Assembly: GCA_964019055.1 (NCBI GenBank)
Contig: OZ025206.1
Location: 12,259,486 to 12,323,485 of the forward strand
Source of the DNA: Anthopleura xanthogrammica
Lineage: Eukaryota > Cnidaria > Anthozoa > Actiniaria > Actiniidae
DNA: 64,000 bases
Reading direction: 5' to 3'
Shown: positions 25,989 to 36,785 of the stretch, piece by piece
How the letters are laid out: each line of letters opens with the position of its first letter
Numbering within the stretch: position 1 is the stretch's first letter
Notes under the pieces: generated by a model
The model's database searches: none
What the model was told of the DNA's origin: nothing
Seen by the model: only the letters and a program-made list of their open reading frames with translations
Position numbers and translations under genes: made by a program

Positions 25989-28947
25989 GGGCAGTATTTC
26001 TTAATACTACGAGAAAAGTCGAAGAGATGGCCGAAGAGATATATGGCTTGTAGTCCTTGAGGTTACGACTGTAACTTACTAGTGTGCTGTCAACTAGGTC
26101 TGGTGAAGAAAGGTCACTAGTTCCACTAGGGCAGTGGTCTTGCTCCTGGCTGTTCACGAGTTGTTTTCACTAAAATGCTAACAAGGCAAGTTTGTCTGGT
26201 TGTTTTATACCCACGCACAAATTAACCGGATTTTAATGTTTTCCTTATTCAGAGTACGTCGAGTATTAGAGCATTATGATGTCCGTGATATGCGATATTA
26301 GGCAATTAACATTGTCAGCCAGTGAAAGATGCCCGACCCCGCTGGCATGATCTGATTAATTAGACAAACGATTACGTGTTCATGGATTCCAAAAAATCGA
26401 TCGAAGTACCTAACTGAGCGACTTGGAAACATCCGGTTGTCTTAAATAAGAGTTTATTGCGAGGATTCTGTGATGGTTCAAGTACTGTAAACGGCTCAAT
26501 TACCGCATCAACGGTCTAAGATGCTTCGAAGGAATCAAAGGAGGGTCTATAAATTAATCGCGACAAAGCGCGTTGGCCACTAGGAATTCGAAATAGGCGG
26601 CAACCAGTGACTTTGGTCTCGCGAGTCGAATTACTAGCCTTAGTGTCATTGCTAAATAAAAACGTCTACGAGACCCTGCCTTACATGTACTGGCTGTCCA
26701 ATGGAAGTTTTATATTACCACCGCAGTTTTGCTATTAGTATTATCAATAAAAGGAATAAATGTTGGGTGAAACGGATGACCGTATCTTGTTACGGAAGAA
26801 GAAAGAAAGAATAGCAATGAACCGATAACGAAGGAAAGAAATAAGATAACGTTAAATATTAGACCAATTTCGAAATGATCTCTAGAGATTTAGGAATTGA
26901 CAGTAGAATTTCCAATATGATAAGTGTGTCTTTTCTTGCCTGGAATTGTTTACAAAACATCTTAAATGTAGGCTTATTGAGTCCGAAAAAAAAACTGTTC
27001 GACCGCACGTATCCTTGGAACCCTTGTCTCGAGTACGTGTTAAATTCATTAGGAAACCGAATAGAATCCCAACAGCTGTCTAGCTTGGGATAACTAATGT
27101 TTAATCAAGGATGTCGTTGACAAATTGTACCTCGCTAAATTTATTTGTTACCAGGGCAAAGACAGTTTCATCGAGGAATTGGAACCTTTTGGAAGCATTA
27201 CTGAAGATTTTTGACGTCAATATTTTCAAGAGGAAGCAAACAATGATATAAATGTATTTCTTTTCGAATTGGTAATGAGTAAATGACGACAAGTGTCAGA
27301 GAAATTAAGGAACTCGAAAAATTCATTTCGAATTGAATTTGTAATTTAGCATTGAAAGGAAAAGGTTCTTGCTCCGATATTTTGTGCCACCTGGCCGGTC
27401 TCTCATCGATCGCTATGGTCATGATTCGATCCCAGGACCCATCATTATTTAATAGATAATTACTGAGGCATGCAGGGAGGTGTGATTAAAGTTGCTTGTT
27501 GGTTCAGTTCTCCAGCTTCTCTTGTTTTCCTCCCTCGAGAAAATTCTTCTCTGCCGTTCAATTCGATTTAGCGGTTTCAAAACTGTTAAAACCATGGACT
27601 TCCGCCGCCATCCCTCGATGTGTTTTCGATGAAGTATTTATTTATTGGAGTTTTGGGCGACGAATTAGTCATTATATTAGTCATTATTGATTCAACAAAA
27701 ACGTTGACTCTGAACCTTCGTGTTTAGGTAAATCAGTGTTATTTTCAGAAACATATATGACATAGTCCCATAGCTACTACGCATGTCTTAGGATCTAATG
27801 AGGCAAATTTGAAGTGCACCTCAATGACCTGGTCTATAACCAGTACTTAGGTTCGTACTAAATAAAATAGCTCCAGGGAGACTCGTCAAACTAACTTATG
27901 GGAAGGTAATTTAAGGTTTGGTTCAGTTTTATGAAGGACAGGAAGTCAGTGAAGTTCGTCTGCAGAAATTACAAAATAGATCAGCAAGAATACTATTACA
28001 CACACACACGAGCAGTCAAACTCCCCACCAGGATGCTCTGAAGGACCTGAAGCTCTAGGCTGGGAAACTCTTGAAATTCAAAGAACGAAAACAAAGGCCA
28101 AGCATATGTGTAGAAAGAATACTTTGATGTGGCACCAAACCGTCCTGCAGATCTCTTTACTGAAAGTGCCTATAAACCCTAACTCAATATTTTCAGTATT
28201 GATGAAGTGAATTGTTGAATGGTAAAATATTTTTATATGATTTGAGTGACGTCTTGGAGATATCAAGGTTTAAACTTCCAATATGTTATGTGACACATTT
28301 GTACAGACACAAATATACTTTATTTAAAGTATCCTAGGACAAGATCTAAAAGCCTGTTCACAGTTTAAGAATCGTTTTCAGTGCGCATCAAAACCAAAAG
28401 AAGGTGAGAAATTCGGGATAAAATCGCATGCGCACTGAAAACGATTCTTAAACTTTGCAATTGAACTGGCTTATACTGTATAGCCAGCTTACACTACCGG
28501 CGGTAACTTCATGGGTGAACAGCTCGATTCATGATTTGTCTCGACATGTTTTAATGTTATTCAAAAAATCAGTTAATTTTGACCACTATTTCTAATTGAT
28601 TTGCAAACAGGTGTTTCCAAATACAGCTATATCACGATCAAACAAGGTTGGTGAAAGTTTTGTTGCTTGTTGCTGGAAAACCTTCAGACAAAGTTTGGGG
28701 AAATCCCTTATCGCCATATCACCCATACTGCAGTTTTGGTTTACTATGCAACAAGCAACAAAACCTTCACCAACCTTTTTTGAAATAGCTGTAAAGTGTT
28801 CATGTGTTCCAAGTAAGTAATTTTTAAACTTCTAATCTAATATCATTTCGCGTGATGAAAAAAGCTAAAAACGGAAATTTTACGATCCCATCTGGGCTCA
28901 GATTTTTTCTGAGTTCCATATTCCATCGAGTTGATTGTCATTTATAA
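25989..28947. other. Intergenic DNA between the GPCR and the amidase
   Basis: No exon recognised. It holds a worn SINE (27430-27580, with 'gttttcctccctcgagaaaa') and a foldback element (28352-28472). The part next to 25989 is presumably the 5' leader of the GPCR. Confidence 0.5.
28352..28472. mobile_element. Foldback MITE, AGTTTAAGAATCGTTTTCAG arms, copy 1
   Basis: 'gtttaagaatcgttttcagt' on the left faces 'actgaaaacgattcttaaac' on the right. The interior has 'gaaggtgagaaattcgggat'. A larger copy is at 60467-60640 in the nephrocystin-3 gene. Confidence 0.85.
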
Positions 28948-31900
28948 CTACGATTTTCTTGGCTCAATTGACCCAACCCTAGTTTTTTCAAAAGCATAAG
29001 CCACTCTAAGGATAGTGCTTTCGTCGAATTTTCTTCCAACGATGAGCATTCCAACGGGAAGTCCTTGGGAGAGTCCAACTGGTACCGATAGGGAAGGATG
29101 ACCTGTGATGTTAAATGGGCAGTTGTTCCCATTATGTTCAGTCACAAGATTTAAACGATCTGAAAGCAATGAGACAATGGTTCAGGAAAGGTTGGATCAA
29201 TGGCAATAACTAGAGGGCTCATTTTGTACAATATGAAAGATCTTGGAAGGATAAGCCGCGGATTTCGTATGATTGCGAAAGAACAAGGTGAGAACGTGCT
29301 AAGCTGAACATTGATCGTGAAACAATGAATGACGTGTCGTCTTATATTATGATTGCACGGGTCTGCACGAACCGTAATCGTTTCCGGCCTTACTGTAGCT
29401 TTATTGACAATGACGTAGCTCTGTGTTACCTACAAATTTAATATCTTGCAGTTCCTTTTTAGATTTTATACGGGGGGGGGGGGGGGTGGCTGCAATGGCC
29501 ACCCAAATCCACTCTTAATTTCCGTTGAGATCCGTTGAACCAAGCAGAGAGAACGACAGGTCCAAGAAAGGAAACCAAAAGATCTTCAAAAGAAAGCTGT
29601 TAAATATAACTGATTTTGATCATTTAGAAATGCAGCGCTTTACCTGCTTTTATTCATGGTTCCGACTCTCCTTAGTTACCGTTGCTATGTCCCACAAGCT
29701 CAACAAATTAGCTAGAATATCTCAGAATTTAAATTCAAACTGATCGCGGAATATTGATTATAAATTGTTTCAATTGTTTACTGTTCTGTGAAAATAAAAG
29801 AAAATTGCCTCGTATTCCTTGTTGTTTGTGGGACAATATTTTAATTCCATTGGGAAAACTAAGTGCATGCGGCAACGGTGAATGGTTTGCTATTGTCTGA
29901 GTCGAAACCATGAATACCTTCCATTAGTACTTTAGTTTGACCACTCGTGGTATTGAACTTTGTCCTTCAATGAGCTCGAGGTGCCACCGTCACGGACACA
30001 ACAACACCCATTAACTAAGTTATTATACAGCCACATAACATCTGCCCTTCTTTCCAAATCTTTGCATGTTATCAGTTACCTTTGAGTATAGAAGTGGATG
30101 ATGGAATAGACTTGGCCTTCATCGGTGTAGTTGGAAGAACAAGAACATCAACATTCTTGAGAGCCTCGCTGTACGCTTCTTCCAATACTCTTCCCAAGTT
30201 CCTTGCCTTACTATGCATGAGACCTTGGCCTTGGTCGTGTAGGTATCTTCCTTTAATGGCCAACAACTTGACCTCCTCACTCAATTCATTTGCTTTATCC
30301 TTCATGCCTTTCTGTAAGGCTTGATTAAGGGATGTAACTTGATAGCTTTTGTCACTTGTACCAATACCTAAAAAAAATATAAAACTGGAGCTCGATTTCT
30401 AGTTTTGTTCCCTTAAAGCTCCGGACGCACGCGGTGTAACATTGTGCGTAATATTGCAGGCAAGCCATGTTACACGACGCAATTTGTTGAACGCAATGTG
30501 CGTGCAATGTTACACTGTCTGTGTGTTCCCGCCTTTTAAGGGCTTTCCTACTCCGTTACTCCATAACTCTCCTTATGATGCTTGTGTTTCTCGCTCCACA
30601 CAGCCTACCTTCCCGTATGGTGTTTCTATTTACCCTACCTCACTCCTTGAGAATGGAGAATGTTCTTGCTTCCATTTTCTCGTCCCCCCCCCCCCCATCT
30701 CCCCGTAACCCGTACTTTCTCTTTTTGCCTCCTTTGATAATGTCTTTGTTTTCCTTTTCTTCCTATCCCAAGGATGTTTCTAACTTTCTCCCTTGCCTTC
30801 CACCTAGTTATTTTCCCTATTTACTCTGAGGATTTTCCTCTTCCCCCAACATAAGGATGTTTCTGCTAGTGATCTCTCTGCGAAACGATACTTACATTTC
30901 GAATTTAAAAGCGAATTCCAAATTCCCAAATCAGCAATTGCTGTAGCAATAGCTAAACCTAAAATCAACCGAAACCAAAAGCGAGTGAGTCTATTGCAAG
31001 ATTTCAATCAAGATAAGTTAATAAGCAGTTGCAGGGATGCAGCCATCGCGGCCTGGTCGATCGGGAAAAGTTCAATGTATCATCATTTTCATGATCAAAA
31101 AGAAAGCATACTGGCTGTAAAAACTGCACTTTAAAAATTGGTCCAGTTGAAACCCGACTATCCCCACTGGTAGCTAACGGAGCAGGCGTAGCGGCTCAGT
31201 TGGTTTCCACGGTTCGATCCTCAGGATCTTAACGTCTGTTTCGACTTCTCTCTAATCCGTATAGCTTCAGCACTGATTGTGAGAGGGGGTAAAGTGCGCA
31301 CCGTCGGCTTCTAATAGCAGTTGGTGAATTCCAACTCAAGGAACCTACCGACGTTATATATATTAGGTACTTTACCTTTACCTTTACCTTTTTACGGCCC
31401 TGAGTTTCTAAGACACTTTCACCTTTTTGTAATAGAGCATAGGAGAACGACGGAAGGCCTAACCTACCGTCTTTGTGCATTGGTACAGAGACCTCTTCCA
31501 ATGGAACACCTGTTTGAAGTGCTAGGTGTTGGGCTGCTCGTCTCACCATGTCGTCCACATCCTTCTCAAATTTTTTGTGTTCAAAACCCTCTTTCAAAAT
31601 ACCAATGCGGAAACCAGTAATACCATCTTTAAGCTGTTGATGATAAATACATCGGTACTTTACTTACTACGCGCTCTTTGGTCCGTGGTGGACAAAGATC
31701 TCTTTCTTCTGGTCTCACCACTTACTGCGTTGTTTTGAAAAATGGCTTATATAATAAACTTCACTGATAACTGTCTTTCTAGCATAATTCTTAGCATTAT
31801 CAAGCAATAGACCTTTTTACCAATACGGCAGCCATCTTAAATGATTATGGGATGCCAAGGGGGCAAACGTAGAAATATTTAGAAAGCATAGAGTGGTGGG

Positions 31901-34900
31901 GTTACTTTCTCAAATAATATTACGCTTCGGTGTTACACTGTTTCACATATGGCTCCAACTACCAGTAAATTATTATTATTTTTTTTTCAATTTGTTTTTC
32001 TCATTGAATAACATTAAAATATACAGTGAACTATAACTATATAACTGCCCCCTTGGCATCCCATAATGTCTTACTTAAAACAATAGAATTCAAGATGGCC
32101 GCCGTATCGGTAAAAAGGCCTATTCAAACAGCCCTTAAAGTTTCTAGCAGTGTTATGTTTCCCACTCTTACACCGCCTTTTGGAACTAGCTTCTTGTCTA
32201 AATTCTTGTCCGTCAGTAATGATCATTGCATACCTTTTCAGTGTAACACATGCCTTGATCAACTTGTCAGTAGCGACTGTCTTACGTCTCTGCCGTCATC
32301 ATAGCCTGCGATTACCTGCAAGTGGTACGACTTTTTACTGGTGGCGCTTTTAATATTTGATTCTTTATTTGTCCTTTACTAATAGTGAGACAGAAGTGAA
32401 AAGAGAAAAACTAATTATAAGGACTGTCCTGCCCAGGATTTTGAGGGGAGCGAGCCAGCAGTGGTCCGTATAATAGGAAATAATCCCTGACAAAAGAGAT
32501 GAGAGAGCTGCCTCATCACCCATTAAATCCTTCCTTTCCGTCCTTTTTCGTCCTTTTACGAGGGTAGCACTTTCTTAGCTATCAAATAGCCCGTGGATAC
32601 CAAACCTGTGGCCCTCGTTCCATCATCGAATTGGAATTTAGAAGTTAATTGGTTTTTGTGGAGGGAAGAAAACCGGAGAACCCGGAGAAAACCCCTCGAA
32701 GCGCAGGAGAGAACCAACTAGAAAATCTACTTACATACGACCCGAGTCCGGCGGGACTCGAACTCGAGTCGCATTGGTGAGAGGCGAGCGCTCTCACCTG
32801 GTAAGCCACCCGTGCTTCCTCTTTCCGGCTTTATTTTAGTGATGAGCCTCAAAGATGCGGCCAAAATGCGGTTTCCAAAATGACTGACTACGAGCAGTTA
32901 TTCTTAGCATACCTCAAGTACCAGCGCAACGTCGTACACAGTTCTTGCCATTGGTCCCAAATGATCGAGAGATGACTCTAAAGGGAGTGCACCAGTGTAG
33001 GGTACTAAACCGTGAGTTGGCTTGAGCCCTACAATACCACAACGACTTGCAGGGTTTCTTATGGACCCCCCTTGGTCTCCGCCAATCGCCATGTCCACCA
33101 GACCCGCTGCTAACTGTAAGAAAAGAAAACCACTGTACTTGATGACACTCCGAGTCATTAAACCTTAAACCTTAAGGTAAATTCCCTTACAGTGAATGTT
33201 ACTTCTCTTGTCTTCTTTTGCTAGCAAAACAAGAAGCTCGTGAAGAACTTCTGGATTGTTGATTTGAGGCTCATTTCTTGCTTTGCAAAAGACGAGTCAA
33301 AATATAAGTTGATTAACCAGCAGTTCTTTTAATTTGGGCGCCGAATAATTTTTGTTTTCAAAATATTTTCATTTATTTATATTTATGTTCTTTAGTAATT
33401 ATTTACCATTGGAAACAGATGTACGATTTTTTAAAAGGCAGGAAGAGTGGACTTGAGACACCGAAATTTAAAATACGGTGAAATGGCTTCCTACCCTTGG
33501 TTCCGGAGGCACTCTCGCTCCAGTGCTTCTCCAGTGTGTCGTGAAAAATTTTAGACTGAAGATTTTAGAGATTACGCACTTCATGCAACGAAAACGGGCT
33601 ATAAAATATGGAAAGAAATAACAGGAGTATTCCCCCTGGAATTTATGTTAATTAATTATGTTTCTGAACATAAAAATCCTTTCCTTACCAAAGCTGCGCA
33701 TCCCGAAGAAGAACCACCAGTCATCCTGGTCTCATCATGTGGATTCCTGACCGGACCAGTAGCTGCAGTGAAACTTCCACCACTCTTACACAAGTCCTCA
33801 CAAACTGCTTTACCGACTATAGTGCCACCAGCGTCAAGTATCCTTGTCACTATGGTAGCGTCCATATCTGGAATATAGCCCTCTAAGATACGTGATCCAC
33901 ACATCATCGGTACACCTGCTAGGCAGATGTTATCCTTGAGTACAATTGTTCTACCATGAAGCTTGCCTTCCTTGGCACCTTTCACTTCGCACTTCCAGTA
34001 CCTTAAACCAAGAATGTCTTAATCCATGGTTTAATTATAAGGAGTACTGACAGAGATATTGTTTTGGTTTAATTGTTTGTACGGTGCAAATAGCTTAATG
34101 GCGCATTTAGCAAGAGGCAACCGATGTTTTATCCCCCTTAACATTATAACCTCCTCCTCCTCTCCATCTGCCCAGAGGGTCTATACATGAGGGGTCCAGC
34201 TGTCAGTTTATATTTCGCTTATTTGCCAGTTGTCAGTTAAATTTCAGGCCTTTTTTCAGTTGTCAGTTGAATTTCAAGTTTTTCAATTTTTTCAATTTTT
34301 TCAGTTTTTTCTAAAACGCCCTATGTATTAGTAACAGACCTTAAATTTTCAATGTGTGCAATATACAGTACAGCCGAAATTATGGAGGGGGGACCCCAAG
34401 GCCTCTACCCCTGCTACCAACTTGGATTGCGAGACCTACCCAGACCAGAGGTTGTTTCAGGGTTTGATAAAATTAAATCTTAATTTGGGGGAATTTGGTT
34501 TGCAACCCTTATTGAGTCCCGTGACCTGAGCACATCATGCAGACGCGCTTTTGTAATCTTTCAGGAAAAATCAAACAAAAAAATACGTGGGGGAGGGGAG
34601 AGGGAACTGAGGAAGAAAAATATTCAGTAAAGAAAATTAAGGATAGAAGCAAGAGAGAAAGAAAGAAAATAACTTACCAGGCATTAAAGGGGTTTTCATT
34701 GGCTACAGGGCGATATCCAGGGTCATGTGGATACTTGACAGGCAGCTTTGGATCGGGTAGCTCGCGAATTCGTTCGTATGAACTCGACAAAGATGAAGCA
34801 ATTTGTTCTGAGAATAATATAAGTCAAAGTATTTTTGAGCCACATATAGTGCATGGTGCTTCTTCAATAGCTATAGTCATTGAATCTGACACTAATATTG

Positions 34901-35538
34901 GTCTCATTTTTTCTGGGAAGAAAATTCTTAGCTTGGGGTTGCGTTTACTTTAACGAAACTCGTTATAATACCCTATTACATAACATTTCAGCAAATCATC
35001 CAACCGAAATTCCTTTAGCGCCTTCTTCACATTGCGGTTTTGGGGATCAACGGTAAACGCAGTTTTAGTCAGATCTCCAAAAAAATCTTAATTTTCATTT
35101 TCGCTAAACATTTCGGGTAGAAGCATGCAACATAGCTTAAAATCTTCGTCTTGCCACACTGAGGAATCGCAAAAATTTCCAAGTAGTAGATAAATAAAAG
35201 AATATTATGTTTGTTTTTGATGAGAAAGTTTGTACAAGGTAAAATGAAATAAAGGAAAATGACGAAAACGTGGCGGATGTTTGATGTTTCAAGGAAGGTA
35301 AAACGGGAATTAATCTTAATCTGTTTATTAATTGTTTAACCCTTGGACATTTTTATATACATACATTTATTATTTGTAAACCATTTGTTATGGGATACCT
35401 TTATCTTTAACATAATCATGTATTGGGTTCCCTGTGTTAATCATCAATAAAACATGTGCTTGACAACATGGCGCTTAGTCGAGACCCGTGCCTACAACAC
35501 CATTCGTATATTTTTTCTCAAGTTTGGTTAAATAAAGC

Positions 35539-35581
<43 letters not shown>

Positions 35582-36260
35582 TGCTTTTCATGGCTTACTT
35601 TATTATATATTCATATTCCTATTTTATTTCAAAATTTGGAGCTGCCATTATCTTTATCCGTTTATAAGAAGAAGAATACAGCATACAAGGATATTAAAAA
35701 AAGTTTCAAATTTGGCCTCATGTTGCGTGACGGACATTATTTTTGTGCGTCTATCTCGCGTCTATCCTCTTTATATCGAACTTATTAGCCAATCAGCAAG
35801 CGAGAATTTTTTTATTACCCAAAAATCATTTTCATTCAACAATTTCATTGAACAACCTCATCTTAATTCTTTAAATTCATAAAGACTTACGTGCGAAATA
35901 CAGTCATACAATTGCCAAGAATCCAACTTTTTATTGGCAAATTTTTGATTAGCTATGAAATGAAATGATTTCGCGTCAAACTTGTAGTGATTATTTCTTA
36001 TTCTCACCTCGATAAACATGAAGCTCATCTTCCGTGAGTTGGAACCCTAGACACCTTGATATGTGTTCAATTTCTTTCGTTGATGGAGGATCGATCTTTT
36101 GGAGCTCCAAGGCGCTCGGATTGCCAGCCATCATAGGTACAGAAAGATAGTCTGAGTGAAACGGTGCTTGCACGTGCGAGCCTAGCTGAACGTCTCGCGA
36201 CACGCTATTAAACCTATTCACAACACTCCTAATGATAATATGCGAAAATGAAATAACCAT
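28948..36260 (-). CDS. Amidase-signature family hydrolase, bacterial enantioselective-amidase type
   Basis: Hydrolyses carboxamides to acid and ammonia by a Ser-cisSer-Lys triad. Exons in transcript order: 36260-36008, 34807-34678, 34001-33689, 33113-32913, 32315-32286, 31633-31396, 30958-30896, 30367-30080, 29159-28948; phases agree throughout and give about 575 residues. Visible: substrate-domain lead (PGYRP...NPFNAWY), catalytic Lys in [10 protein letters not shown], the Gly/Ser motif [12 protein letters not shown], the nucleophile Ser in [25 protein letters not shown], and the C-terminal [22 protein letters not shown] and KAVCEDLC are typical of Rhodococcus-type amidases rather than of animal FAAH. 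About 60 N-terminal residues with several Arg and few acidic residues could be a targeting peptide (inference). The 30-bp exon 32315-32286 is the least certain, and another small exon may lie between it and 31633. SINEs and MITEs interrupt its introns. Confidence 0.88.
31185..31393 (+). mobile_element. tRNA-derived SINE with TTTACC tail, abutting an amidase donor site
   Basis: tRNA-like head 'gcgtagcggctcagttgg' with B box 'ggttcgatcc', body 'aaagtgcgcaccgtcgg', tail of 'ctttac' units. It is antisense to the amidase gene; its tail meets the donor at 31395-31394 (GTAAAAAGG on the minus strand). Confidence 0.8.
31809..32122. mobile_element. MITE with long terminal inverted repeats, in an amidase intron
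   Basis: Left end 'agacctttttaccaatacgg' plus 'tatgggatgccaagggggca'; right end 'tgcccccttggcatcccata' plus 'gtatcggtaaaaaggcct'. The arms are about 55-80 bp in a 314-bp unit. Confidence 0.85.
32552..32818 (-). mobile_element. tRNA-derived SINE, antisense copy
   Basis: Reverse complement of the family at 4845-5090: the 3' end 'tttttacgagggtagcac' comes first, then 'gaagaaaaccggagaacccg', then a B box ('gggactcgaactcgagtcg'). It lies in the amidase intron between exons 33113-32913 and 32315-32286. Confidence 0.85.
35533..35581 (+). repeat. (ATT)n microsatellite
   Basis: Uninterrupted TTA/ATT triplets, about 48 bp, in the first amidase intron. Confidence 0.95.
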
Positions 36261-36785
36261 ACAATATCAGCTCATTAGTGGCTAGATGTTCATAGGCACG
36301 TGAATGACGCTACAGGATAGCTATAGCTATAGATACCCACTGGATGAGAAATACTCCTTTCTTGCTCAGTTCCAGCGGAAGACTGGTCGGAGAAACGGCC
36401 CTGCGGTACCTGGCTTAGACCGGCTGCTGATCAATATTTGACCCCATAGGCCTATATCACGCAATATCACGCTAGCGTGGTATTATAAGATATTTGTTTG
36501 TTTTTTTTCGGGAAAAGAAGTTTACTATCAGATTTGTCAGGTCGATATTAGTAAAATTGCTTTTCTGAGGTCTGATTTAGAAAAAATTTGCCTCCTCCCC
36601 CTCCCCCTCCCCCTCCCCCCGACAAAGAGAGTCCCACGCACCCTCCCGTCCCTACGTATAATTTTGTCACACTCCTTTGTTTGCCAGGTTACTAAGTCAA
36701 ACAGTTTAGAAAATCGAAAAAGCAAGTTTTCACGAGTAGTGGTTGCTTCAATTTTCCTCCTTTTTAAGGAGTTTTTCCAGTGATT
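36261..36785. promoter_or_regulatory. Shared 5' region of the divergent amidase and ING genes
   Basis: Only 525 bp separate the two start codons. A C-rich stretch (36591-36620, repeated 'cccctcc' units) sits about in the second half and could bind Sp/KLF-type factors. I see no clear TATA box near either start. That it is a bidirectional promoter is inference from the arrangement. Confidence 0.5.

Noticed and set aside
28948..36260. Bacterial contamination of the assembly
   Set aside because: Nine phase-consistent exons with GT-AG introns and host repeats inside them rule it out.
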